DNA of 64,000 nucleotides, taken from an uncultured Lachnospiraceae bacterium (GTDB lineage: Bacteria > Bacillota > Clostridia > Lachnospirales > Lachnospiraceae). The notes under the pieces are model-generated. The model was not told the DNA's origin and did no database searches. It saw nothing but the letters and a program-made list of their open reading frames with translations. Location: positions 55,290-119,289 of the forward strand of contig CAJUDY010000007.1 in assembly GCA_910584945.1 (NCBI GenBank), given 5' to 3'. Position 1 is the stretch's first letter; each line of letters begins with the position of its first letter. A program made the position numbers and the translations under genes. Below are positions 48,943-57,403 of the stretch, in pieces.

Positions 48943-51291
48943 TCACTCGGACAGATAGATGGCTGCTTTGCGCACAATCTCCGCCACCGTATCCTCCACA
49001 TCGGCGCTTCCATTCACTGCCTTTTCTCCCAGTTCCCATACCGCCTGCTCGATCCTCGGATCACCCATGCATACGGCAGAGGCATTTTGAACCATTACTT
49101 TCAGCCGCTCAAAGTCTTCCTCCGGACTTCTCTCCACCTCCAGGGCGAAGATGTCCTCCCTGGTGTCATCACTCACCAGTATGATCCCTGCCATCCCTTC
49201 TTCGTCTGTCTCTGAAAGACGGTTCAGCGCCTCAAAAGACGCCTCGTTCATGGGGAACCCAGAGGGCAGTTCCAGATCCTGCAGTTCTCTCCCATACAGG
49301 AAATGAAAGAATTCCCGCACCAGGGGATCTTCCTCTGCCCCTGCGCAGATCCCGACCATGCATTTGGGAAGGAAGCCGTCCCTGATCTGCCCCTGCCAGC
49401 CGGCATAGCCGAAGTTCTCCCGCTGATGAGCCAGCGTAGTGACGGCGCTGAAATCCCAGCCGAAATCATAGGTGACTCCTACTCCCAGTTTCTGATTTTC
49501 CATTGCAACATCGACCGCATTCGAGGATGCGACTGCATAATACATCTCTTCTCCAGCAACATCCGATTGCCAGCCCTGCTCATCATTCTTCTGATGATTC
49601 CGGAGCATGTCTTCATCCACGCCTGCCAGTTCCGCCTGATAAATGCGCCTGGCATTTTGGAGGAACCCGGTCAGATTTTCCTCATGGATGGTCCCGGACG
49701 CCGGATCAACCCAGGCGCCGGAACAGGTGATTCCCAGGCCTTTCAGCACCTCTTCTTCGGTCATAAGGCCAATGAGCGCCCCGTTTGGATACGTTTCCCG
49801 AAGTCCTTCCACCGTATCCGCCAGAGAGGAAAGATCACTGACCTGATCGATGCTCCCCTGATCTCCAACCAGGAGCGGCAGGCGAAAACGGACCGGCAGA
49901 TACCAGAGCTTCCCGTCCACGCGGCAGGCGTCCACCAGGTTCTGGAAGAGACGGTTCTCCTCTTTCTGTTCATACACCAATCCGCTCAGATCCGCCAATA
50001 CCCCTTTTTCCTCGTAGGAAGCAAGCGGCAGTCCGTCCAGTATCAGAAGATCAGGACCGTCCCCGGACAGAATCCTGGTGTTCAGATTTTTGACGGCGTC
50101 CTCCCAGGTCAGGCTCCCGTCCCCCGAAAGTCCGGTTTCATAGCGCACATAGACCTCTGGGTGCTTCCTCTGAAAGAGACTGACGGCCTGGCGGATGGTA
50201 TAAGTTTCCTCCAGACTGTAGATCCCGATCTCCTGTTCCGGCACCGACGGAAGATCGGGGTCATAGGTGTACCGGCACAGCCTCGTCTGATCGTACAGAA
50301 TCAAGAATTCGTCCGCCGGCAGTACCTGCAGACCGTAGAGCGCCATGGACGGATTTCCCAGGGAATTCATGCCGCCTTCCGTCAGCTGCTCCATGGCCTG
50401 GCCTCCGATCACATGCCGGTACAGTCCGCCGCTGCAGGCCAGATAGAGCACGTCTTCCTGCTCCCCTTCCGCCGCCGCCACCGTAAGGCCTCTCCCATCG
50501 TTTCGAACGGCGCTTTCCATGCAGCCCTTCACAAAATCCGAAAGTACCGGGTCTGCCGCCGCCGTGATCTTGTTCTCCAGATCGCAGAGGACCGTCTCCC
50601 CTCTGGTGGTAAAGAGAACCAGATAGTGCTTCGTAGCGCAGACCGAATCCGGAAGTCCTTCTACTTCCAAAAGCTTCCTGGCGCTGCCGCCCTCCGGGTC
50701 GATCTCATAGACCCGGCCGCCCAGATCCCATCCGTAGAGGCGACTGTCCTTCCCGAAGCAGAGCCCGAACAGAGTCTGTTCCGGGGATAATCCCTTAAGC
50801 GTCTTTGTATGCCCGGACGGGTCCACGTAGAGGCACTCCGTCTTAAGAGCGTCTTTCAGGTTTCCGTCCTCCCCCACTTCCGCCGATTCATAGGGCGAGT
50901 GGAGCACGGCCGCCGAGCCCTCCGGCCCCAGGGCAAAGTCGGTGATCCCGCTGTTCTCTTTCAGTTCCTCGTACCAGGGCGTCTCCTTCTTCGCCCAGGT
51001 CTTCCCGCCATCCGAAGAAAGATACAGTCCGGCGATCTCCCCCATCAACGCCAGGTCCCCGTTCTTAAGCCTTGATAGCCAGGTCTTCTGGCTGCCGCCC
51101 AAGGAGGCGATCTCCTCCGGCAACACCACCTCCTGCTCCAGATAGCGGCCCATACTCACACTCTGATCCTCTTCCCCCATCCCAGATGCACCCGGGGCCG
51201 TGGTGTTAGCAGAATTTTTGCTGCAGCCCTGAAGCAGCAACATGCAAAAAATCAGTAACCCTGCCATCCGCCGCCTGTAGTTTCTCTTCAT
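48943..51291 (-). CDS. Large solute-binding lipoprotein with N-terminal BNR-like region (copy A)
   Basis: A 782-residue first gene of the transport operon. Lipobox LLLQGCSK, then MGRYLEQEVVLPEEIASLGG, LYLSSDGGKTWAKKE (BNR-like) and GLYRHVIGGQAMEQLTEGG. The solute-binding half has IRQAVSLFQRKHPEVYVRYE, LNTRILSGDGPDLLILDGLP and GICAGAEEDPLVREFFHFLY, ending IVRKAAIYLSE. It is visibly closer to copy B than to copy C. The start at ATG 51291 has GGAAGG seven bases upstream; a GTG two codons earlier is less likely. It is divergent from a response regulator/kinase pair across a 417-base palindrome-rich gap, which suggests regulation by that pair. Confidence 0.88.
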   Translation of the reverse strand: MKRNYRRRMAGLLIFCMLLLQGCSKNSANTTAPGASGMGEEDQSVSMGRYLEQEVVLPEEIASLGGSQKTWLSRLKNGDLALMGEIAGLYLSSDGGKTWAKKETPWYEELKENSGITDFALGPEGSAAVLHSPYESAEVGEDGNLKDALKTECLYVDPSGHTKTLKGLSPEQTLFGLCFGKDSRLYGWDLGGRVYEIDPEGGSARKLLEVEGLPDSVCATKHYLVLFTTRGETVLCDLENKITAAADPVLSDFVKGCMESAVRNDGRGLTVAAAEGEQEDVLYLACSGGLYRHVIGGQAMEQLTEGGMNSLGNPSMALYGLQVLPADEFLILYDQTRLCRYTYDPDLPSVPEQEIGIYSLEETYTIRQAVSLFQRKHPEVYVRYETGLSGDGSLTWEDAVKNLNTRILSGDGPDLLILDGLPLASYEEKGVLADLSGLVYEQKEENRLFQNLVDACRVDGKLWYLPVRFRLPLLVGDQGSIDQVSDLSSLADTVEGLRETYPNGALIGLMTEEEVLKGLGITCSGAWVDPASGTIHEENLTGFLQNARRIYQAELAGVDEDMLRNHQKNDEQGWQSDVAGEEMYYAVASSNAVDVAMENQKLGVGVTYDFGWDFSAVTTLAHQRENFGYAGWQGQIRDGFLPKCMVGICAGAEEDPLVREFFHFLYGRELQDLELPSGFPMNEASFEALNRLSETDEEGMAGIILVSDDTREDIFALEVERSPEEDFERLKVMVQNASAVCMGDPRIEQAVWELGEKAVNGSADVEDTVAEIVRKAAIYLSE

Positions 51292-51708
51292 CTTCACACC
51301 TTCCGTTCTCTCTCTGATTTATCACTGCTGTTTTCATCCATTATGATGCTTTTCCTCCCTACGCCGATTCTCAGCCCGATACGGGCTGAGAATCCTGAAA
51401 GACCCATTGAGCGGCGTCGATCCTTGGGCGGGGTTTTTCACGTGCCCTAGTACCGCTACGTCCACTCACTAAGCGCGAGCGGGGTCTGGAAGGATAGTCT
51501 GCCCGTTTCGGGCGTCCGGACAGCACAAACATGAACCGTAAACTTATCATAACAGACAAATCTCTAAGTATTCTCTAAAACTGGTTATTTTCTTCCGCCT
51601 GTGTTACACTAAAAAAAGAAATCTCCCTGTTTTTTAGAGATTCTTTCCAGATTCGTATGCTATCATAAAATAAAGAAATTTCTATAAAGAATGTTGGGGA
51701 AACACACG
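51292..51708. other. 417-base divergent intergenic region with strong palindromes
   Basis: No coding potential is seen. It contains a perfect 13-bp stem with a three-base loop at 51366-51394 (GATTCTCAGCCCG paired with CGGGCTGAGAATC). A second short GCCCG/CGGGC hairpin lies at about 51500-51514. An imperfect inverted repeat AAGAAATCTC...GAGATTCTT lies at about 51618-51645, nearer the response-regulator start, where it could be a regulator site. AT-rich -10-like sequences precede both genes, but no clear -35 could be fixed. Confidence 0.6.
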
Positions 51709-52377
51709 ATGAGAATTCTGCTTGTGGAAGACGATGAAAAATTAAATCACTCCCTGGCCTTTCAGTTATCGAAGGAAGGCTTCCTGGTAGACGCCTGCCG
51801 GGACGGGGAGGAAGCCCTCTATTATATGGAAGAACAGATTCATGACCTGGTCCTTTTAGACCGGATGCTCCCCCGGCTTAGCGGCACCGAAGTGCTGGAC
51901 CGCATGCGAAAAAGCGGGAACCAGACCCCGGTCATTCTGATCACCGCCCTCGGCGCTCTGGACGACAAGGTGACCGGGCTGGACCTGGGGGCAGACGACT
52001 ACCTAGTCAAACCCTTTGCCTTTGAGGAATTGATGGCCCGTATCCGCTGCGTCACCCGCCGCCCCCGGAAGCTTCTGCTCCGGGAACCGCTTTCCTTCGG
52101 GGACCTTACCTACGAGATCACGGAGAACACCCTCACCGGGCCCGGGGGTACTTTAAGCGTGTCCGGCCGGGAGGGCAGTCTCCTGGAAACCTTTCTGCGC
52201 AATCCGGAGCAGACCCTGTCCCGGTCCCTCCTGCTGACCAGAGTGTGGGGGATCGACAGCGATGTGGAGGAGGGCAACCTGGATAACTATATTCATTTTC
52301 TGCGCAGACGCTTAAAGACGGTGGGAAGCCTGAACAAGATCCGCACCGTCCGGGGCGTCGGCTACCGTATCGAATAG
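51709..52377 (+). CDS. OmpR-family response regulator of the lipoprotein transport locus
   Basis: A 222-residue response regulator: MRILLVEDDEKLNHSLAFQL, phosphoacceptor Asp51 in LVLLDRMLPRLSG, Lys101 in YLVKPFAFEELMARI. The winged-helix domain has SGREGSLLETFLRNPEQTLS and NLDNYIHFLRRRLKTVGS, ending VRGVGYRIE. GGGGAA lies eight bases before ATG 51709. It is 13 bases upstream of the kinase gene. Its likely target is the divergent lipoprotein-permease operon; that is inference from position. Confidence 0.92.
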   Translation: MRILLVEDDEKLNHSLAFQLSKEGFLVDACRDGEEALYYMEEQIHDLVLLDRMLPRLSGTEVLDRMRKSGNQTPVILITALGALDDKVTGLDLGADDYLVKPFAFEELMARIRCVTRRPRKLLLREPLSFGDLTYEITENTLTGPGGTLSVSGREGSLLETFLRNPEQTLSRSLLLTRVWGIDSDVEEGNLDNYIHFLRRRLKTVGSLNKIRTVRGVGYRIE

Positions 52378-52390
52378 CGGAGGATAAGCT

Positions 52391-53680
52391 GTGTTTCAAA
52401 AAGTCCATGTCCGCCTGGCCCTGATGTGCGCAGGCACCACCATCTTCATCCTCTTTGCCATGTCCTGCGGAGCGCTCTATATCTCCGAGCATGGCTTAAA
52501 GACCCGGAGCTTTATCTCTTTTCAGAATGATATGAACACCCTGGTCAGCAATCTGGAGCAGCAGACCATCATCACCCACGAGTGGCTGACCCGGATCGAG
52601 GACAACGGAAAATACCTGATCAACGTCATCGACAACGGCGTTCCTTTTCTGTACAACGAGCGCAGCACGCCGGAGCAGAAAGCGCTCTTTGAGATGGCCT
52701 GGGACTGTTATGAACAGACTTTCGCGGTGGAGTCCACGGTCTCCGCCTTCGATACCTGGCACATGGAATACCGCTTTTCCTCCACCGGAAGAGGCAGCGG
52801 CGACTACTACGCCTGCGTCACCACCTCCCAGCGGAACAGCGGCACCTTCCAGGTCATGATCCTCTGTTCCATGGAGCCTCTTCTGGTCCAGATCCGAACC
52901 CAGCGCATCCTGTTCGTTCTCCTGGACGTGCTGGCTTTCGCCGCCCTGGCGCTGTTCTCCTGGCATTTTACCAAACGACTCCTGAGCCCCCTGGAGGAAA
53001 ATCAGCGGCAACAGAATCAGTTCATCGCCGCCGCCTCCCATGAGCTCCGCACCCCCCTGGCCGTCATTCTGTCCTGCGCCTCCGCCTCCGGGCGGGCTTC
53101 CGAGGAGGAGCGGGGGCATTTTCTGGACTCCATTCAGTCCGAAGGGCTGCGCATGTCCCGGCTCATCGACGATATGCTCCTGCTCACCCGGGCGGATCAG
53201 TGCCGCTGGACAGTCCAAAAGAAGGACACAGAATTGGACACGCTGCTTCTTGATACCTTTGAGGCCTTTGAACCGTCGGCAAAGGAGCAGGGCGTCCGGC
53301 TTACGATCTCCCTTCCGGAAGGTGCTGTCCCGCCTGTCCCGTGCGACCCGGAGCGTATTCGCCAGGTACTGGCGATCCTTCTTCACAACGCATTCAGTTA
53401 TACCCCGAAAGGCGGCTGCGTCCGTCTCTCTCTTGTATATGATGGAAAAACCGCCAGACTTACGGTCGCAGACACAGGGATTGGCATCCCCGACGAAGAA
53501 AAGAAAAAAGTATTTGAACGCTTCTACCGGGCGGACCAATCCCGCAGTGAAAAGGGGCATTTCGGACTGGGGCTCTGCATCGCCGCCGAGATCGCAGGCG
53601 CCCATCACGGACGAATTCTGGTGACAGATACCCCCGGCGGGGGGAGTACCTTCACAGTGGTACTCCGGACTCAAAGTTGA
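52391..53680 (+). CDS. Sensor histidine kinase of the lipoprotein transport locus
   Basis: A 429-residue kinase. Membrane segments at about 8-32 and 172-192 enclose an external domain of about 140 residues with no recognised fold. A HAMP-like linker leads to HisKA with His217 in AAASHELRTPLAVILS. The ATPase domain has VLAILLHNAFSYTPKGG, ADTGIGIPDEEK and FGLGLCIAAEIAGAHHG. The start is GTG 52391 with GGAGG nine bases upstream. Its 3' end overlaps the convergent DUF3786 gene by ten bases. The external domain probably senses a substrate or an envelope state linked to the adjacent transport system. Confidence 0.92.
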   Translation: MFQKVHVRLALMCAGTTIFILFAMSCGALYISEHGLKTRSFISFQNDMNTLVSNLEQQTIITHEWLTRIEDNGKYLINVIDNGVPFLYNERSTPEQKALFEMAWDCYEQTFAVESTVSAFDTWHMEYRFSSTGRGSGDYYACVTTSQRNSGTFQVMILCSMEPLLVQIRTQRILFVLLDVLAFAALALFSWHFTKRLLSPLEENQRQQNQFIAAASHELRTPLAVILSCASASGRASEEERGHFLDSIQSEGLRMSRLIDDMLLLTRADQCRWTVQKKDTELDTLLLDTFEAFEPSAKEQGVRLTISLPEGAVPPVPCDPERIRQVLAILLHNAFSYTPKGGCVRLSLVYDGKTARLTVADTGIGIPDEEKKKVFERFYRADQSRSEKGHFGLGLCIAAEIAGAHHGRILVTDTPGGGSTFTVVLRTQS

Positions 53681-54309
53681 TCCAGAAGATCGGCGATGAC
53701 GCACCCCACGGTCTCATAATGCAGAAAATCCGTTACGCACTGGTCCACCAGGATCTGTGCTTTAGCCGGGAAATCTTCATCCTGATCCCAGAACACCAGC
53801 CGAAGATGCACCTGGGGAAAGACTTCGAACTCATAGGCCAGGTCTCCGGCCTTCAGCTCGGCTCCGCCCGCTGCCAGACAGGCCCCTCTCAGCTCTTCTA
53901 TTTTCCCCGCGTATTTTTTCTCAAAAGGAGTCAAAAGCGGGTCCTTCACCGCCGGATTCCGGCTCACCACTCCATCGATGGTGTGGCTCGGCACCCATTT
54001 GCCCGAGATCACGGGCAGGTCTTTGGTGTAGTGCAAAAGATGATAGACCGCCATGGCTTCGTTGAAGAAGAGCTCCCCGGTCCAATCTTCCTCCTCTTTC
54101 TTTTCCAGCACGCCGTCCGCGAGCCGAAGACGGTAAGGGCACTGATAATAATTCAGATACAGATACGATTCGTCCGCCTCAAGACGCAGTATCCGGGCGA
54201 TCCTCGACGGATCATAGCCGGTGAACTCCTCCCGCCACTGCTGGCACACCAGCTCATGGTTGGAAAAGAGGACTCCTCTGCTCTGAAAGGCATGATAATT
54301 CACACTCAT
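53671..54309 (-). CDS. DUF3786 protein
   Basis: A 212-residue soluble protein of the DUF3786 family. Typical segments are YLYLNYYQCPYRLRLADGVL, FNEAMAVYHLLHYTKD and FEVFPQVHLRLVFWDQDEDFPAK near the end, then ILVDQCVTDFLHYETVGCVI. Relatives occur in anaerobes, sometimes fused or adjacent to Fe-S or corrinoid proteins. Function is unknown. It starts one base after the acylphosphatase stop codon, so the two form an operon, and it ends inside the convergent kinase gene. Confidence 0.85.
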   Translation of the reverse strand: MSVNYHAFQSRGVLFSNHELVCQQWREEFTGYDPSRIARILRLEADESYLYLNYYQCPYRLRLADGVLEKKEEEDWTGELFFNEAMAVYHLLHYTKDLPVISGKWVPSHTIDGVVSRNPAVKDPLLTPFEKKYAGKIEELRGACLAAGGAELKAGDLAYEFEVFPQVHLRLVFWDQDEDFPAKAQILVDQCVTDFLHYETVGCVIADLLDQL

Positions 54310-54310
54310 A

Positions 54311-54580
54311 CTACCACTTCTCCTTAAACTCTCGTTCTTCCTTCAGATCAATCTTCTCCTCGTTCATCCGGTCAATCCGGATAAACCGCTGCCGGTGCAG
54401 ATACAGCAAAAGATCGTCGATGATCTCCGGCTCCCCCTGCACCTCCATCTCCACCGTGCCGTCGTAGCAGTTTCGGACCCATCCGGTCAGGCCGAGAAAC
54501 CGCGCCTTGTACGTGGCGTGATACCGAAAGCCAACGCCCTGGACTTTTCCATAAAAACGGATGTGTTTTCTGATGTTCAT
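54311..54580 (-). CDS. acyP: Acylphosphatase
   Basis: An 89-residue enzyme hydrolysing acyl phosphates. The active-site loop is FYGKVQGVGFRYHATYKA, with the catalytic Arg in GFRY, and the catalytic Asn lies in GWVRNCYDGTVEMEVQG. The N-terminal IRKHIRFYGK strand and length are standard. AGGAGGT lies just upstream of ATG 54580. It leads a two-gene unit with DUF3786 downstream of the tRNA-Val gene. Confidence 0.93.
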   Translation of the reverse strand: MNIRKHIRFYGKVQGVGFRYHATYKARFLGLTGWVRNCYDGTVEMEVQGEPEIIDDLLLYLHRQRFIRIDRMNEEKIDLKEEREFKEKW

Positions 54581-54623
54581 ATGTCGGCACCTCCTGTCAG
54601 CCGTTGGGATATATCATGTGCAT

Positions 54624-54652
54624 AAAAAAAGTGACCATAAGGCCACTTTTTC
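54624..54652 (-). terminator. Terminator of the tRNA-Val gene
   Basis: On the minus strand AAAAAGTGGCC...GGTCACTTTTTTT forms a compact stem directly after the tRNA 3' end. Its mirror A/T runs mean it could also act on plus-strand readthrough. Confidence 0.82.
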
Positions 54653-54653
54653 G

Positions 54654-54726
54654 TGGAGATAGCAGGACTCGAACCTGTGACCCTCTACACGTCAAGCAGA
54701 TGCTCTCCCAGCTGAGCTATATCTCC
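54654..54726 (-). tRNA. tRNA-Val (anticodon GAC)
   Basis: A 73-base cloverleaf: acceptor GGAGATA with TATCTCC, D arm GCTC...GAGC, anticodon stem TCTGC/GTAGA enclosing loop TTGACGT (anticodon GAC, reading GUC/GUU), and T loop TTCGAGT. The T stem ACAGG/CCTGC has one A-C mismatch at its base. The 3' CCA is not encoded (CGA follows the discriminator A), so it must be added after transcription. A terminator follows immediately. Confidence 0.92.
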
Positions 54727-54772
54727 ATGAGAAGAGTATAGCACAGTCCGGCAGAAAATACAAACAATTTTT

Positions 54773-56992
54773 TCAGCGGACGATCAATTTTCCGTCCTCC
54801 ACGAGCAGCGTGCAGGTTCCACCCTTTTTAAGCCTGCCAAAAAGGAGCAGTTCCGCCAGCAGAGGCTTTACCTCCCCGGCGATGACCCGGTCGATCTCCC
54901 GGGCGCCGTATTCCTTAGTGATGCCGGCGTTTTGGATGTATTCCGCCGCCTGGGGCTCGACGGTAAGCTGCACCTTCCTGGCCTCCAGCTTGTCGGAGAG
55001 CTCCAAAAGCTTCTTCCCTGTGATCCGCTCCGCCATCCGGTCATCCATTTCCCGAAACAACACAATCCGGCTCAGACGGTTGCGGAATTCCGGCTGGAAG
55101 GTTTGCTTCACTGCCTCCATCAGGGCGTCCGTATTGATCTCCCCGCTGCCGAATCCGATCCTGCTCTTCCCAAGGCGGCTGGCCCCGGCGTTGGAAGTCA
55201 TAATCAGGACAATATTGCGGAAATCCGCCTTTCTGCCCTGATTGTCTGTCAGCGTCGCATAGTCCATCACCTGCAAAAGCACATTGAAAATATCCGGGTG
55301 GGCCTTCTCGATCTCATCTAACAGAAGAACCGCATGGGGATGCTTGCGGATCTCCTCGGTCAGGATACCGCCCTCCTCATACCCCACATACCCGGCGGGA
55401 GCGCCGATCAGCTTCGCCACCGTATGCTTCTCCGCATATTCGCTCATATCGAACCGGAGAAATGTGATTCCAAGCTCCTTCGCCAGCACTTTCGCCAGCT
55501 CCGTCTTGCCCACCCCGGTGGGGCCCACGAACAGGAAGGACGCCACTGGCTTGTTCTCCTCGTTCAGGCCTGCCCGGGAAAACTTCACCGCGTTGACCAC
55601 CTGGGCCGCCGCCTCATCCTGTCCGAAAATCTGCTTTTTCAGCTTTCCTTCCAAAAGCGCCAGCTTCTTCGTCTCCCCCTTTTCCACCGTCCGGGCCGGG
55701 ATGTTGCAGGTCTTCGAGAGCACCTCGTCGATCAGGGCTTTACTGACGGTCTGGGTCTTCTGTTCCAGAGGATGCAGCCTCCGATAAGCCCCCGCCTCGT
55801 CGATCAGGTCGATGGCTTTATCCGGAAGAAATCGCTCGTTGACATACCTGCTGCTAACCTCCACCGCATACTCCAGCACTCCGGCCCCGTACCGAACGCC
55901 ATGGAACTGCTCATATCCGGGTTTCAGGCCCTTTAGAATCTCTACTGCTTCCTCTTTTGTCGGCTCCTTGATATCCACATTCTGAAACCTCCTCACCAGA
56001 CTGCGGCTGCCGGACACATGCTTTTTATATTCTTCGTAGGTGGTGGCGCCGATAAATCGGATATGGCCTGCCGCCAGATAGGGCTTCAGCAGATTTGCCA
56101 CATCCAGACTTCCGCCGTTCACCGCCCCGGCCCCCACAATGTTGTGAATCTCATCCAGATAGAGAATCGGAACTTCCTCCTTCTCCAGTCCGTCCATGAT
56201 CTCCTTGAACCGCTTTTCAAAATCCCCCCGGAACTGGGTTCCTGCCAAAAGTCCCCCCAGATCCATGGCATACACCACGGCTCCCTTCAAAGGCTCCGGC
56301 ACTTGATCCTTCCGAATCATCCGAGCCAGACCATAGGCCAGCGCCGTCTTTCCCACCCCCGGCTCTCCGATGTGCAGCACATTGTTCTTGTCTTTACGGC
56401 ACAGGATCTGGATGGTCCGCTCCATCTCTTCCCCGCGTCCGATCAGCGGATTCTTCTTTTCACAGGTCTCATTCATATTTTCCAGAAAACTCTTAAACCG
56501 GGGGCTTTCTTCTCCTTCCGAATCCTCCTGCTCCTCTTCTCCTTCCGAATCCTGCCTGCACTCCCTGCTCAGGCTTTCCCGGGACATCTCCCCCAAGACT
56601 TCCACCAGGTCCACATCCTGGACCGTCATATAATACAGACCGTAGCTTTCCTCCAGATGCATCAGCGCGGCCAGAAGATGGCTCACTTCCACCTCTTCCC
56701 GGCTGCTGCTCTCCGCCTGATCAGCCGCCATGCGGAAGACCCGCTCCGCGTCCAGCGTCACCTGGGGGCCCGTCTCCTCAGCGGCCTTTCCCGCCTGTTC
56801 CCTCAAAAAGTCTAAAAGATCCTGGCGCAGCTTTTTCGTCTTCCCTCCCCCTGCTTCATACTCCCTCCGAAAATCTTCATCATAGGTCATTCCATAGATC
56901 ATATGCTCCGGCATAAAATACCGGTGATGCTCCTTCTGGGCCAAACCCACCGCCCGGGCCATCACCTTCTGCATTTTTTTCGTAAACTCCAT
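54773..56992 (-). CDS. clpA: ATP-dependent Clp protease ATP-binding subunit ClpA
   Basis: A 739-residue Hsp100 unfoldase that feeds proteins to ClpP. The N domain (1-145) is followed by AAA1 with Walker A GEPGVGKTA and VPILYLDEIHNIVGAG, then AAA2 with GPTGVGKTE, VLLLDEIEKAHPD and the sensor region IVLIMTSNAGASRLG. There is no ClpB-type middle coiled coil, and an acidic linker (about 150-170) precedes AAA1, so ClpA fits. The ClpP-binding loop follows the usual place in AAA2. The start at ATG 56992 has TTGAGG upstream; a TTG two codons earlier is possible. It follows clpS by 32 bases. Confidence 0.95.
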   Translation of the reverse strand: MEFTKKMQKVMARAVGLAQKEHHRYFMPEHMIYGMTYDEDFRREYEAGGGKTKKLRQDLLDFLREQAGKAAEETGPQVTLDAERVFRMAADQAESSSREEVEVSHLLAALMHLEESYGLYYMTVQDVDLVEVLGEMSRESLSRECRQDSEGEEEQEDSEGEESPRFKSFLENMNETCEKKNPLIGRGEEMERTIQILCRKDKNNVLHIGEPGVGKTALAYGLARMIRKDQVPEPLKGAVVYAMDLGGLLAGTQFRGDFEKRFKEIMDGLEKEEVPILYLDEIHNIVGAGAVNGGSLDVANLLKPYLAAGHIRFIGATTYEEYKKHVSGSRSLVRRFQNVDIKEPTKEEAVEILKGLKPGYEQFHGVRYGAGVLEYAVEVSSRYVNERFLPDKAIDLIDEAGAYRRLHPLEQKTQTVSKALIDEVLSKTCNIPARTVEKGETKKLALLEGKLKKQIFGQDEAAAQVVNAVKFSRAGLNEENKPVASFLFVGPTGVGKTELAKVLAKELGITFLRFDMSEYAEKHTVAKLIGAPAGYVGYEEGGILTEEIRKHPHAVLLLDEIEKAHPDIFNVLLQVMDYATLTDNQGRKADFRNIVLIMTSNAGASRLGKSRIGFGSGEINTDALMEAVKQTFQPEFRNRLSRIVLFREMDDRMAERITGKKLLELSDKLEARKVQLTVEPQAAEYIQNAGITKEYGAREIDRVIAGEVKPLLAELLLFGRLKKGGTCTLLVEDGKLIVR

Positions 56993-57024
56993 CGTCAAAG
57001 CCTCAATTCTTCATCTCTTTTTCT

Positions 57025-57324
57025 CTACTGGCACACTGCTTCCACCTTCAGCGGGTGTCCTTCCTCTCTTGCCCACCGGACTGCCTCCGCGGCCTTGGTG
57101 CAGGCAATGTCTTTCGGATAGACCCCCGCCACCGCATAGCTGCCTCTGTGGACACTCAGCATCAAAGCCGTGGCTGCCGCTTCATCTTTGTCAAAAATCT
57201 GCATCAGCACCTCCACCACAAAGTCCATGGGGGTAAAATCATCGTTGTAGATCAGTACCCGATACGACCTCGGCACTTTCACCCTGCTTCGTGTCTGTTC
57301 TTTCATATTTCCTTTTATCGCCAT
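57025..57324 (-). CDS. clpS: ClpS adaptor
   Basis: A 99-residue adaptor that hands N-end-rule substrates to ClpA. The diagnostic stretch is RSYRVLIYNDDFTPMDFVVE (NDD(F)TPM motif for N-degron binding) with later HRGSYAVAGVYPKDIA and AEAVRWAREEGHPL. GGAGG lies five bases before ATG 57324. Its coupling with clpA is the standard arrangement. Confidence 0.95.
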   Translation of the reverse strand: MAIKGNMKEQTRSRVKVPRSYRVLIYNDDFTPMDFVVEVLMQIFDKDEAAATALMLSVHRGSYAVAGVYPKDIACTKAAEAVRWAREEGHPLKVEAVCQ

Positions 57325-57403
57325 AACGTTCCTCCATCGTACGCTTTCTCTTTATTCTATCCTTTTACGCCTGTCTCTTTGCATGAATCCTGTGAAAAAG
57401 AAG

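Noticed and set aside
49303..50790. 495-codon plus-strand frame opposite lipoprotein copy A
   Set aside because: Antisense shadow of a lipoprotein gene; the same type of shadow appears opposite copies B and C, as expected from shared codon use rather than from real genes.
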